From Streptomyces marokkonensis (GTDB lineage Bacteria > Actinomycetota > Actinomycetes > Streptomycetales > Streptomycetaceae): a DNA stretch of 64,000 bases. Location of the stretch: positions 248,001 to 312,000 of the forward strand of contig NZ_VSKS01000001.1 of NCBI RefSeq assembly GCF_008312835.1, written 5' to 3'. The number at the start of each line of letters is the position of its first letter. Position 1 is the first letter of the stretch. A model generated the notes under the pieces. It saw only the letters and a program-made list of their open reading frames with translations. It searched no databases and had not been told where the DNA came from. This document shows positions 8,427-16,296 of the stretch, one piece after another. The position numbers and the translations under genes are program-made.

Positions 8427-8460
8427 TCGGGCGCCCCGGCGTCCGATCCGGGCGCCCGAG
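8427..8460. promoter_or_regulatory. Inverted repeat in the aldolase/usp divergent promoter region
   Basis: TCGGGCGCCCCGG (8427-8439) faces CCGGGCGCCCGA (8448-8459), complementary apart from one base. It lies centrally in the 192-bp gap between the two divergent starts. It could be a shared operator. No terminator is needed here, as both genes point away. Confidence 0.45.
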
Positions 8461-8543
8461 CGGTCGTGCCGTGAAACAGTGGAAGGCAGGAGACGGACTC
8501 GTGTGGCGTCGGCGCAGGCATGGGCCGGGCGAAGGAGGACACG

Positions 8544-9431
8544 ATGAGTCACTCTGTGCTGGCGGGTGTCGACGGATCCGATCGCGGTTCGGCGGCGGCC
8601 GAGTGGGCGGCGCGGGAGGCCGTGCTGCGTGGTGTTCCGCTGCGTCTGTTCCACGCCTCTCCACCGCTTCCGGGCACTGCCGTGCCGGGCCCCGCCGGGG
8701 ACAGGCTGCGGCACGTGGGTGCCCGCATGCTCCAGCGGATGGCCGCCGAACTCGCCGACCGCTACCCGGACCTCGAGGTGCGGGGCGAGCAGGCCGATGA
8801 CGCGCCGGCCCCGGCCCTCCTCGCCGCGGCCCGCGACGCCGGGCTTCTCGTGGTCGGCACACGGGGGACGGGCGGGTTCGAGGGTCTCGCGGTCGGCTCG
8901 GTGGCCTTGCGGGTGGCGGCGGCCGCCCCTTGCACCGTCGTGCTGGTGCCTCAACCGTCCGGCACCTTCGGGGAAGGGGCCCACCTGGCACGCGCCACGT
9001 CCCGGATCGTGGCAGGGTTCGACGCGCATCACCCGGTCGGTGAGGTGGCGGACTTCGCGTTCTCGGCCGCCGAGGCGCACACGGCGCGCCTGCGGGTGGT
9101 CCAGGCATGGGCCTTTCCCGCCGAGTCCGTGTCTGACCGGACCCTGGTGGTGACCGAGGAGGACCGCGCCACCTGGGAGGACCAGGAGGTCCTGCAGCTC
9201 TCCGACGCCCTGCGCGCCTGGCAGGAGAAGTACCCCCGTGTGACGGTCCACATCGACGTCCTGTTGCTCCACCCCGCGGAGGCGCTCCTGAACACGTCGC
9301 GGGCCGCGGACCTGCTCGTCGTGGGGCGCCGCGCCGACCCGAGTGCGGCCGAGGGCCGACTCGGTCCGGTCACGCACGCCGTACTGCACCACGCCCGCTG
9401 CCCGGTGGCGGTCGTACCGCACGCCGGATGA
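8544..9431 (+). CDS. Universal stress protein with two tandem USP domains
   Basis: 295 residues from ATG 8544 (GAAGGAGG upstream). The first USP domain (about 4-140) keeps the ATP-binding pattern: an Asp near VLAGVDGSD and VVGTRGTGGFEGLAVGSVA. The second (about 155-293) has VVGRRADPSAAEGRLGPVT, a degraded form of the glycine loop, so perhaps only the first half binds nucleotide. Tandem-USP proteins of actinomycetes (for example mycobacterial Rv2623) are hypoxia/stasis-induced. The surrounding genes (CBS proteins, CBS-S2P protease, alternative glycolytic enzymes) fit such a regulon. Confidence 0.9.
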   Translation: MSHSVLAGVDGSDRGSAAAEWAAREAVLRGVPLRLFHASPPLPGTAVPGPAGDRLRHVGARMLQRMAAELADRYPDLEVRGEQADDAPAPALLAAARDAGLLVVGTRGTGGFEGLAVGSVALRVAAAAPCTVVLVPQPSGTFGEGAHLARATSRIVAGFDAHHPVGEVADFAFSAAEAHTARLRVVQAWAFPAESVSDRTLVVTEEDRATWEDQEVLQLSDALRAWQEKYPRVTVHIDVLLLHPAEALLNTSRAADLLVVGRRADPSAAEGRLGPVTHAVLHHARCPVAVVPHAG

Positions 9432-9434
9432 CGG

Positions 9435-9473
9435 CCGGCCGGAGGCGGGCAGCGGGCCGGCAGGTCCGGCCGG
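9435..9473. terminator. Bidirectional terminator between usp and pfk
   Basis: CCGGCCGGA (9435-9443) pairs with TCCGGCCGG (9465-9473) across a 21-nt GC-rich loop. It sits in the 66-bp convergent gap. Confidence 0.55.
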
Positions 9474-9497
9474 TGATCCGACGAGCGCCGGGACCGG

Positions 9498-10523
9498 TCA
9501 GCCGAAGAACACCTCGAACTCGTCGTACAGCGAGGGATCGACCACCTTGTTCCGCGCCGTGGCGTCGTCGAGGGGGACGCGGACGACGAGGGTGCCCCGA
9601 AGGGCGACCATGACGCCGAGGTCACCGTCCTTGACCGCGTCGATGGCATGCAGGCCGAAGCGTGTGGCCAGCCACCGGTCGAAGGCGCTCGGGGTCCCAC
9701 CGCGCTGGATGTGACCGAGGACCGTGGTACGGGCGTCCTTGCCGGTGCGCTCCGAGATCTCCTGGGCCAGCCATTCGCCGATGCCGGACAGCCGCACATG
9801 GCCGAACTCGTCCAGCGACTTGTCCTTGAGGACCATCTGCCCTTCCTTGGGGACGGCCCCCTCGGCGACCACGACGATCGGCGCATAGTTGATCTTGAAC
9901 CGGTTCTTCACCTGCTCACAGACCTGGTCGATGTCGAACGGCCGCTCCGGGATGAGGATCACGTTGGCGCCGCCCGCGACGCCGGCGTGCAGGGCGATCC
10001 ATCCGGAGTGCCGCCCCATCACCTCCACCACGAGGGCGCGCATGTGCGACTCGGCGGTGGTGTGGAGGCGGTCGATGGCCTCGGTGGCGATACCGACGGC
10101 GGTGTCGAAACCGAAGGTGTAGTCGGTCCCGGACACGTCGTTGTCGATCGTCTTCGGCACGCCCACCAGAGGGATTCCCCGCCGGCTCAGCTCGGTGGCC
10201 ACGCCGAGCGTGTCCTCGCCGCCGATCACGACGAGCGCGTCCACGTCGTGTGTGGCAAGGGTGTCCCGCACGCGGAGCAGCCCGTCCTCGTGCTTGAACG
10301 GGTTGGTGCGGGAGGAACCGAGAATGGTTCCGCCACGGGGGAGAATCCCCCGCACACGGGGAATGTCCAGCGGAATGACCTCACCGCGGAGCAAACCGAG
10401 CCAGCCGTCCCGCACACCGACGAAGTCGAAGCCGTATTCCTGAACGCCCTTGCGGACGATGCTGCGGATCACGGCGTTGAGGCCGGGGCAGTCACCGCCG
10501 CCGGTCAGCACTCCGACCCTCAT
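9498..10523 (-). CDS. 6-phosphofructokinase, predicted pyrophosphate-dependent
   Basis: 341 residues, phosphorylating fructose 6-phosphate. GGGDCPGLNAVIR is the N-terminal phosphate-donor loop, PKTIDNDV (123-130) carries the catalytic Asp127, and MGRHSGWIAL (169-178) binds substrate. In this family residues 104 and 124 (E. coli numbering, which matches here) decide the donor: Gly104/Gly124 for ATP, Gly104/Lys124 in actinobacterial ATP enzymes, Asp104/Lys124 in PPi enzymes. This protein reads GGED at 101-104 and Lys124, the PPi signature. Streptomyces has several ATP-type paralogues, so this would be the odd one. It sits with a class I aldolase and stress genes. PPi use would save ATP, but it is inferred, not shown. 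Confidence 0.88.
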   Translation of the reverse strand: MRVGVLTGGGDCPGLNAVIRSIVRKGVQEYGFDFVGVRDGWLGLLRGEVIPLDIPRVRGILPRGGTILGSSRTNPFKHEDGLLRVRDTLATHDVDALVVIGGEDTLGVATELSRRGIPLVGVPKTIDNDVSGTDYTFGFDTAVGIATEAIDRLHTTAESHMRALVVEVMGRHSGWIALHAGVAGGANVILIPERPFDIDQVCEQVKNRFKINYAPIVVVAEGAVPKEGQMVLKDKSLDEFGHVRLSGIGEWLAQEISERTGKDARTTVLGHIQRGGTPSAFDRWLATRFGLHAIDAVKDGDLGVMVALRGTLVVRVPLDDATARNKVVDPSLYDEFEVFFG

Positions 10524-10695
10524 GGGCTTCCTCCCATCCGCTGAGCACCCCGCCAGGTCGCGGCCCTCGCGGCGATCGAACCGCTGTCAGGGAACCCGGA
10601 CCGCCTCCTCCCAGCCTCCCTCCATTCGGACCGCGGTGGCCACTCGACGGACGTCCGCTCCAGGCGGCTCACCCACGCACTGGGCGGGATCCGGG

Positions 10696-11367
10696 TCACC
10701 GTCCTGGCATATCGACGGTGGTGTCGGTTTCGGGACGCAGGTGATTCGTGACGTCGACGACACCGTCGACGCTCTCGGACAGGCGTACCGCGAGGGGAAT
10801 GAGGCTCTCCTGCGGCACGGTGCCGCTGAGCGTCACGCGGCCGTCGGTGACCTGGACGGTGACCGTGCCGGGGGACAGGCCGAGGGTGCGGGTGAGGATG
10901 TCCGTCGTGATCTCCTCGCCGACCGTGAGGTCTCGCCGCAGGAAGACCCGCAGCAGGTCGGTACGACTGACGATGCCCACCAGCCGGCCCGTGTCGACGA
11001 CGACGGGCAGCCTTTTCACGTGGTGGCGGGCCATGGCACGGGCCGCCTCCACGACCGACCACTGGGGCCGGGCCGTGACGGCGGGGCTGGTCATCAGTTC
11101 CTCGGCGGTCAGCGCGTGGGCCTTGGCGCGTTCCGAGGGCAGCAGGTGCGCGGCGGCCAGATGTCCGCCCGGATCCGCCTGGCTCTCCTGTTTCCGCAGC
11201 AGGTCCGCCTCCGACACCACACCGACCGGGCGGCCCTGGCTGTCGACGACGGGCACCGCGGTGATGCCGTGCTCCGCGAGGTGCTCGGTGATGTCCTTGA
11301 AGCCCGTCTCCCGCCGCACACTCACGACGGCCGGGGTCATGAGGTCTCCGACCAGGCGATGCAGCAT
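10696..11367 (-). CDS. CBS-domain pair with C-terminal BON domain
   Basis: 223 residues from ATG 11367 (AAGGGAG upstream). The first CBS motif is at about 5-62 (VGDLMTPAVVSVRRET ... GVVSEADLL), the second at about 88-145 (ELMTSPAVTARPQWSV ... GIVSRTDLL), and a BON domain at about 148-213 (TVQVTDGRVTLSGTVP). CBS pairs bind adenosyl nucleotides; BON domains bind phospholipid or act as adaptors. Proteins of this build cluster with universal stress proteins in actinomycete dormancy loci. The 172-bp gap to the pfk gene holds no gene. Confidence 0.9.
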   Translation of the reverse strand: MLHRLVGDLMTPAVVSVRRETGFKDITEHLAEHGITAVPVVDSQGRPVGVVSEADLLRKQESQADPGGHLAAAHLLPSERAKAHALTAEELMTSPAVTARPQWSVVEAARAMARHHVKRLPVVVDTGRLVGIVSRTDLLRVFLRRDLTVGEEITTDILTRTLGLSPGTVTVQVTDGRVTLSGTVPQESLIPLAVRLSESVDGVVDVTNHLRPETDTTVDMPGR

Positions 11368-11826
11368 GCCGTGCTCCCTTCTCGGACGTTCGCGGCACGG
11401 TCCTTACTCCACTGTCCGTCCTCCGGAGAGCGCTCGCACTGCCGACGCACACCGGCCGCTCCCGCCCGTCCGTCCGCCCGCCACAGCGGGCGGCGCGGTC
11501 ACCGGCGGCGAACGCCGGGCGGAGCGCGCAGCAGGCCGTTCGCCCGCAGGAGCATCGGACAGCGTGGGGCGTCGGTGAGCGGCGTGCCGAGACACTCGGC
11601 GATCGCGCCCCGGGCCCGGCAGCCCGCGGAGCCGGCGGCGGGCGCGGAGTGGCACGGCGCGCGGTCCCCGTGGTCGGCTTCCTCCTGGAGCAGGTGATGC
11701 GGTTCCAGGAACAGGGGGGTTCATGGGTTCAGGACGGTTCTGCACACCCAGGTGCCGAAGTCGTCCGGCCTGCTGGGGGTGTCGTCCGCGATTGCGGCAG
11801 GTCGTGGCCAGGGTGACGATGGGACA
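11368..11826. other. 459-bp gap with no recognised gene
   Basis: Divergent region between the CBS-BON gene and the small gene at 11827. Open frames here are GC-driven, Arg/Pro-rich read-through without family motifs. I see no strong hairpin. Confidence 0.5.
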
Positions 11827-12045
11827 ATGGCTCAACGCGCACCAGTGGTTGTGCATCCGCCGGGACCGGATGGTGGCCGGCACGTGACGGTTCGCGGTGA
11901 GCAGGTGGGTACGGCTCATCACCTGCTCGATGTTCTGGAGCTTCTGCGCCGTGCCGGCCTGCCGGAGGCGCACGAGGGAATCGATGATCCCGACCTGGTC
12001 GAGTGGCGCGGTGGCGACTCCAGAATGTGGCGCGAGGAGACGTAG
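11827..12045 (+). CDS. Small conserved-looking hypothetical protein
   Basis: 72 residues. I start at ATG 11827; an upstream in-frame start would add 25 low-complexity residues. The protein reads as a compact alpha/beta unit (VTVRGEQVGTAHHLLDVLELL, then DDPDLVEWRGG), with natural-looking codon and residue use. I have an impression of similar short Streptomyces proteins without assigned function. It lies inside the stress island, but nothing shows what it does. Confidence 0.6.
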   Translation: MAQRAPVVVHPPGPDGGRHVTVRGEQVGTAHHLLDVLELLRRAGLPEAHEGIDDPDLVEWRGGDSRMWREET

Positions 12046-12444
12046 GAGAAGCGCTTCCCGCCGGGCGGCCGTCCCCGGGGCCCGCGAGGGGGCGCGCTCC
12101 GTCCCCGGGACTGGAGCCGCCGGGCGCCTCAGGCCGCCCGGTCCTCGCGCAGGAACTGGCGCAGTCGCCGCATCGGCCACGTGTCGATCACATAGTCCGG
12201 GGTGGGCCGTCCACGTTGTGCCGTGCCGACCCCGTGGCGCGGGTACGCGAGCCGGGGATCGAGTGGGCGCCGGTGCCGATGGCGAACCTCGCCCCGTGAC
12301 CCTTGGCCCGGAGGACGCCCTCGTCGCCCAGGTCGTCGGGCCGGACCACATCTCACACTCCAGGGACCGACGTGTCCCTCCAGCGCGCGGAGGCGTCGGG
12401 CCGAGGGTGTACTGGGATCAGGGGGTCGGCTGAGGGAGAGCGCT
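12046..12444. other. 399-bp gap upstream of the CBS-S2P protease
   Basis: No gene with convincing family features. A minus-strand frame ending at 12129 reads DTWPMRRLRQFLRED before its stop and could be the tail of a lost gene. This is too short to name. An inverted repeat at 12362-12379 is listed separately. Confidence 0.4.
12362..12379. promoter_or_regulatory. Inverted repeat AGGGAC-N6-GTCCCT upstream of the protease gene
   Basis: Six-base perfect arms (12362-12367 and 12374-12379) centred about 75 bp before the GTG at 12445. The GGGAC/GTCCC half-sites are those of the DosR/DevR dormancy box, but the spacer is 6 nt instead of 4, so a match to that regulator is only suggestive. Confidence 0.4.
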
Positions 12445-13584
12445 GTGCGTGCGACGTTCGTTCTGGGCCGGATCGTCGGGGTCCGGGTCGGCGTGCACTG
12501 GAGCGTCCTGCTCATCTTCGGCATCATCGCGTTCGGCCTGTCCCAGGGCCGCCTCCCGGAGACGTATCCGGGGCGTGGCTGGGCGGTGTACTGGGCGGCC
12601 GGCCTGTGCACCGCTGTGATCTTCTTCGCCTCCCTCCTCGCACATGAGCTGGCGCACGCCGTCGTGGCCCGGCGCAACGGGGTCGAGGTGGACGACATCG
12701 TGCTGTGGCTGCTGGGCGGAGCGGCCCGGCTCAGGTCCGAGGCGTCCAGCCCCGGCAGGGAGCTGAGGATCGCCGGCGTCGGCCCCCTCGTCAGCCTGCT
12801 CCTCGGCGGGCTGTTCGCCCTCGCCACCTGGCTGCTCGACCTGGCATCCGTGTCCGGGGTCGTGGTGGAGATGGCCGCCTGGCTCGCGGGCATCAATGTG
12901 CTGCTCGCCGTCTTCAACGCGCTGCCCGCCGCACCGCTCGACGGCGGCAGGCTGCTGCGCGCGTTCCTGTGGTGGCGCACGGGAGACCGGCTGCGGGCGA
13001 CCGCCGGCGCCACCGCGGCGGGGCGGGTCTTCGGGTGGCTGCTGGTCGTCCTCGGCCTGGTCGCGTTCATGAGAACCGGCACGTTCGGCGGTCTGTGGCT
13101 GGCGCTGATCGGCTGGTTCCTCATCACGGCCGCCACCGCCGAGGGGCGGCAGGCCCAGCTGCGCGGCGTGCTGGCCGGTGTCCCCGTGCGGGACGCCATG
13201 ACGCCCGGACCTCTCACGGTTCCCGCGGCCACGACGGTCGCGGACTTCCTCACCGGTGCGCGATACCGCTACCGGCACCTGGCGTTCCCCGTGACCGAGG
13301 ACGGGGCCACGCTCGGGTTGCTGACCACCGACAACGCCCGAAAGGTGCCGCAGGCCGAGGCGAACGCCGTGACGGTGAGGGACGTCATGGTGCCGCTGTC
13401 GCAGACCACCGTGGTCGAGCCGGACAGCCCGCTGGCGGATCTGCTGCCGCGCATGGAGCCGGGAGCCGAGCACCGGGTCCTGGTCATGGATCACGGCAGG
13501 CTCGCCGGAATCGTGTCGCTCTCGGACGTCAGCCGAACGGTGACCTGGCTGATGGACAACGCCGGGCGGCGCGGCGGTCCGTGA
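12445..13584 (+). CDS. Site-2 protease family (M50) membrane metalloprotease with CBS pair
   Basis: 379 residues from GTG 12445 (GAGGGAGAG upstream). Zinc ligands HELAH are at 67-71 in the second membrane segment, and the third ligand lies in the LDGG motif (Asp166) of a later segment. About six hydrophobic segments reach residue 215, followed by two CBS motifs (about 240-300 and 305-370) exposed to the cytoplasm. This is the Rip3-like architecture, in which a nucleotide-sensing CBS pair gates intramembrane cleavage. In mycobacteria the equivalent gene (Rv2625c) lies in the DosR regulon beside USP and CBS genes, as here. The substrate is unknown. Confidence 0.92.
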   Translation: MRATFVLGRIVGVRVGVHWSVLLIFGIIAFGLSQGRLPETYPGRGWAVYWAAGLCTAVIFFASLLAHELAHAVVARRNGVEVDDIVLWLLGGAARLRSEASSPGRELRIAGVGPLVSLLLGGLFALATWLLDLASVSGVVVEMAAWLAGINVLLAVFNALPAAPLDGGRLLRAFLWWRTGDRLRATAGATAAGRVFGWLLVVLGLVAFMRTGTFGGLWLALIGWFLITAATAEGRQAQLRGVLAGVPVRDAMTPGPLTVPAATTVADFLTGARYRYRHLAFPVTEDGATLGLLTTDNARKVPQAEANAVTVRDVMVPLSQTTVVEPDSPLADLLPRMEPGAEHRVLVMDHGRLAGIVSLSDVSRTVTWLMDNAGRRGGP

Positions 13585-13654
13585 CCGTGGCACGGCACCA
13601 CCGGGCGCGCCGGGGCGGGCAGGGCGCAGGCTTCCGTGCCGAGCGGCAGGGCCG

Positions 13655-13955
13655 ATGCGCGTGACCGGGGTCGTCTTCGCGACGCGGGAGCCTCTGCCTC
13701 GGGCGGCCCGGTACGAGGCGCTGGAACAGGTCGCGCACGTGGCGACCCCGCCCGGCACCGTCCGTGCCCCGTACGCGATGGCCGACGTGCACGGGGGTAC
13801 GGCTTCCCCGGCGGAGGCGCGGCCGCCACGGACGTCGAGGCCGGCGGAGTGGTCCCCTCGGGCGGCGTCGGGTTCGGCATCCCCCGCGGCGGCCGGCTGC
13901 TCGTGGCCGGCGTCGACCACGACCCGCTCTGTGCCTGCGCGCGCGGCACCCACGC
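13655..13955 (+). pseudogene. rtcB remnant (RNA-splicing ligase), frameshifted and truncated
   Basis: From ATG 13655 one frame reads YEALEQVAHVATPPG ... YAMADVHGG, matching the RtcB region before its first metal-site motif (DVHWGYGFP). The match then continues in the next frame as GYGFPGGGAAATDVEAG, then PSGGVGFGIPRGGRLL. The shift falls in the G run at 13793-13797, where CAC-TGG-GGG-TAC would be expected and the T is missing. After about 13920 the similarity fades, and the roughly 300 C-terminal residues with the catalytic histidine are absent. The gene is dead unless this is a sequencing error plus a divergent tail. RtcB genes occur in actinomycete stress/hypoxia islands. Confidence 0.75.
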
Positions 13956-14036
13956 CGGATGCCCCCTTCGACCGGCACGTCGTGCCCGGTGCGGGCCACC
14001 GCGGCCGAATGGGTTCCTTCCGGCGCCGGGGAGCGG

Positions 14037-14246
14037 CTACAGGCCCTGGGAGAGCAGAAGTTCGTGGGCGAGTCGTGCGCCGCGTGCCGCTTCCTCGGGG
14101 GAAACGTCCTGCGACGGGATGTCCTCCAGGCCACGGGCGAGGACCCGGACGGCCTCGGCCAGGGTCGCGACCTGTGTCTCCAGACGGCTCAACCGGGCCT
14201 CCGGTCCTGGCGTGGCATGCGATGCGTCGGGATGGGGCTGCGTCAT
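14037..14246 (-). CDS. Small helical protein of unknown function
   Basis: 69 residues from ATG 14246 with a very strong AAAGGAGG site 7 bases upstream. After a Pro/His-rich start it forms one long amphipathic helix with leucine and alanine heptads (LSRLETQVATLAEAVRVLARG), then a second short helix ending LLLSQGL. A coiled-coil oligomer is likely. It closes the stress-gene island. No family recognised. Confidence 0.7.
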   Translation of the reverse strand: MTQPHPDASHATPGPEARLSRLETQVATLAEAVRVLARGLEDIPSQDVSPEEAARGARLAHELLLSQGL

Positions 14247-14702
14247 GATCGTGCCTCCTTTCGGGGCGGTGACGGGGCCGTGGGGTCGACGCGTCCGCCG
14301 TATCACGCTGATCAGCCCGCGCCGTGCGGGGTGTGTCTTCTTCCAGCACATGGTTCCGCTGCCCTGACAGCGACTTCGGGAGTCTGATCAGCCAGGGGGG
14401 AGCTCTACCGCTTGGCCGCCCCGGCATCCGTGCCCTGCCGGTCACCGCTCATAGCCAGTAAACAACGGTCGCCCGGCGCCCGCAGCGAACGGGGCCGCCG
14501 GGCGTATCCCCGGCCTTCTCACCGGTGGGGCCGCGGGGCGGAGGTCACCCGGCGTGGCCTCCGTCCCGCGGCCATCACATCCGCCCGTGAGGACGGGCGG
14601 CCGTTGTCCGTCGCCGGGTGACGTGTCCAACGACCTCATCGACCGGCGCCGCCTGCGGTGTCCGTACAGGCCGTGAGAGGGCTGTGTGGCGGCATCGGCC
14701 GG
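14247..14702. other. 456-bp gap between the small helical gene and murA
   Basis: Holds the upstream region of the 69-residue gene and a hairpin at 14529-14573. No other gene is supported. Confidence 0.5.
14529..14573 (-). terminator. Hairpin downstream of the HTH-MurA gene
   Basis: GGCCGCGGGGCGGAGG (14529-14544) pairs with CCTCCGTCCCGCGGCC (14558-14573), with one G:T position. It lies 130 bp beyond the murA stop on the minus strand. Confidence 0.5.
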
Positions 14703-16232
14703 TCAGATGTCCCGGAAGATCTCGATCTGCGCCCCGATCGAGTTCAGCCGCTCCGCCAGGTCCTCGTAGCCGCGGTTGATGACGTACACGTTGCGCAGCA
14801 CGGACGTGCCCTCCGCCGCCATCATCGCCAGCAGGACGACCACCGCCGGGCGCAGGGCCGGCGGGCACATCATCTCCGCGGCGCGCCAGCGGGTCGGGCC
14901 CTCGACCAGGACGCGGTGCGGGTCGAGCAACTGGAGGCGGCCGCCGAGGCGGTTGAGGTCGGTCAGGTAGATCGCGCGGTTGTCGTAGACCCAGTCGTGG
15001 ATCAGGGTCTTGCCCTGGGCCACCGCGGCGATCGCCGCGAAGAACGGCACGTTGTCGATGTTCAGGCCGGGGAACGGCATGGGGTGGATCTTGTCGATCG
15101 GCGCCTCCAGCTTGGAGGGCCGGACGGTGAGGTCCACCAGGCGCGTGCGGCCGTTGTCGGCGAAGTACTCGGGCGTGCGGTCGTGGTCGAGGCCCATCTC
15201 CTCGAGGACAGCCAGCTCGATCTCCAGGAACTCGATGGGGACGCGGCGGACCGTGAGTTCGGACTCCGTCACCACCGCCGCGGCCACCAGGCTCATCGCC
15301 TCGACCGGGTCCTCGGAGGGGGAGTAGTCGACGTCGACGTCGATGGTGGGCACGCCGTGCACGGTCAGGGTGGTGGTGCCGATGCCGTCGACCTTGACGC
15401 CCAGCGCCTCCAGGAAGAAGCACAGGTCCTGGACCATGTAGTTGGAGGAGGCGTTGCGGATGACGGTGATGCCGTCGTGCCGGGCGGCGGCGAGCAGCGC
15501 GTTCTCGGTGACCGTGTCCCCGCGTTCGGTCAGCACGATCGGACGGTCGGGGGCGACGGAGCGGTCGACCACCGCGTGGTACTGGCCCTCGGTCGCGGCG
15601 ATGTCCAGGCCGAACCGGCGCAGCGCGATCATGTGCGGCTCGACGGTGCGCGTGCCGAGGTCGCAGCCGCCGGCGTACGGCAGCATGAAGCGGTCCAGGC
15701 GGTGCAGCAGCGGGCCGAGGAACATGATGATGGAGCGGGTGCGGCGGGCGGCGTCCGCGTCGATGGCGGCGAGGTTCAGCTCGGCCGGGGGCACGATCTC
15801 CAGGTCGACGCCGTCGTTGATCCAGCGGGTGCGCACGCCGATGGAGTTCAGCACCTCGAGCAGGCGGTAGACCTCCTCGATCCGGGCGACGCGGCGCAGC
15901 ACCGTGCGCCCGCTGTTGAGCAGCGAGGCGCACAGCAGTGCCACGCACGCGTTCTTGCTCGTCTTCACGTCGATGGAGCCGGAGAGCCTGCGGCCGCCCA
16001 CCACCCGCAGATGCATCGGACCGGCGTAGCCCAGGGAGACGATCTCACTGTCCAGCGCCTCGCCGATACGGGCGATCATCTCAAGGCTGATGTTCTGGTT
16101 GCCGCGCTCGATGCGGTTGACGGCGCTCTGGCTGGTGCCGAGCGCCTCGGCGAGCTGCGTCTGCGTCCAGCCGCGGTGCTGCCGGGCGTCGCGGATGAGC
16201 TTGCCGATGCGTACGAGGTAGTCGTCTGCCAT
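14703..16232 (-). CDS. murA2: UDP-N-acetylglucosamine 1-carboxyvinyltransferase fused to an N-terminal XRE helix-turn-helix
   Basis: 509 residues. Residues 6-65 are an XRE DNA-binding domain (WTQTQLAEALGTSQSAVNRIERG). Residues 72-509 are an EPSP-synthase-fold MurA, the enzyme that adds enolpyruvate from PEP to UDP-GlcNAc in peptidoglycan synthesis. The MurA Lys-Asn pair is present (SKNA, 92-95), as is a cysteine in the active loop (Cys190 in GGCDLGTR). The catalytic residues therefore look intact, although PEP-site context differs from canonical MurA. Streptomyces has a second, conventional MurA, so this fusion is probably a dedicated or regulatory paralogue (S. coelicolor SCO5998, from memory). 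A palindrome 12 bp upstream of the start may be its own operator. Confidence 0.9.
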   Translation of the reverse strand: MADDYLVRIGKLIRDARQHRGWTQTQLAEALGTSQSAVNRIERGNQNISLEMIARIGEALDSEIVSLGYAGPMHLRVVGGRRLSGSIDVKTSKNACVALLCASLLNSGRTVLRRVARIEEVYRLLEVLNSIGVRTRWINDGVDLEIVPPAELNLAAIDADAARRTRSIIMFLGPLLHRLDRFMLPYAGGCDLGTRTVEPHMIALRRFGLDIAATEGQYHAVVDRSVAPDRPIVLTERGDTVTENALLAAARHDGITVIRNASSNYMVQDLCFFLEALGVKVDGIGTTTLTVHGVPTIDVDVDYSPSEDPVEAMSLVAAAVVTESELTVRRVPIEFLEIELAVLEEMGLDHDRTPEYFADNGRTRLVDLTVRPSKLEAPIDKIHPMPFPGLNIDNVPFFAAIAAVAQGKTLIHDWVYDNRAIYLTDLNRLGGRLQLLDPHRVLVEGPTRWRAAEMMCPPALRPAVVVLLAMMAAEGTSVLRNVYVINRGYEDLAERLNSIGAQIEIFRDI

Positions 16233-16244
16233 GAGGCTGAGGCT

Positions 16245-16260
16245 ATCTCAGATATGAGAT
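16245..16260. promoter_or_regulatory. Palindrome ATCTCA-GATA-TGAGAT before murA2
   Basis: Perfect 6-bp arms with a 4-base spacer, ending 13 bp before the murA2 start codon and after the DUF4236 stop. It has the same architecture and nearly the same bases as the site at 16668-16683 before acnA. Confidence 0.65.
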
Positions 16261-16296
16261 GGCACCTCTTGGGGGGTCCGTTCGGGTGACGTGACG

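Noticed and set aside
9498-10523. Calling the phosphofructokinase a standard ATP enzyme
   Set aside because: Position 104 is Asp and 124 is Lys, which argues for PPi. I kept the generic PFK name with the PPi prediction because activity cannot be read with certainty.
12129-12260. Minus-strand frame ending DTWPMRRLRQFLRED as a possible gene tail
   Set aside because: It looks more protein-like than its surroundings, but it has no start with a ribosome site and no recognisable domain; too short to call even as a pseudogene.
8352-12444. Canonical DosR boxes in the stress island
   Set aside because: No GGGAC-N4-GTCCC was seen; the only related dyad has a 6-base spacer and is reported as tentative.
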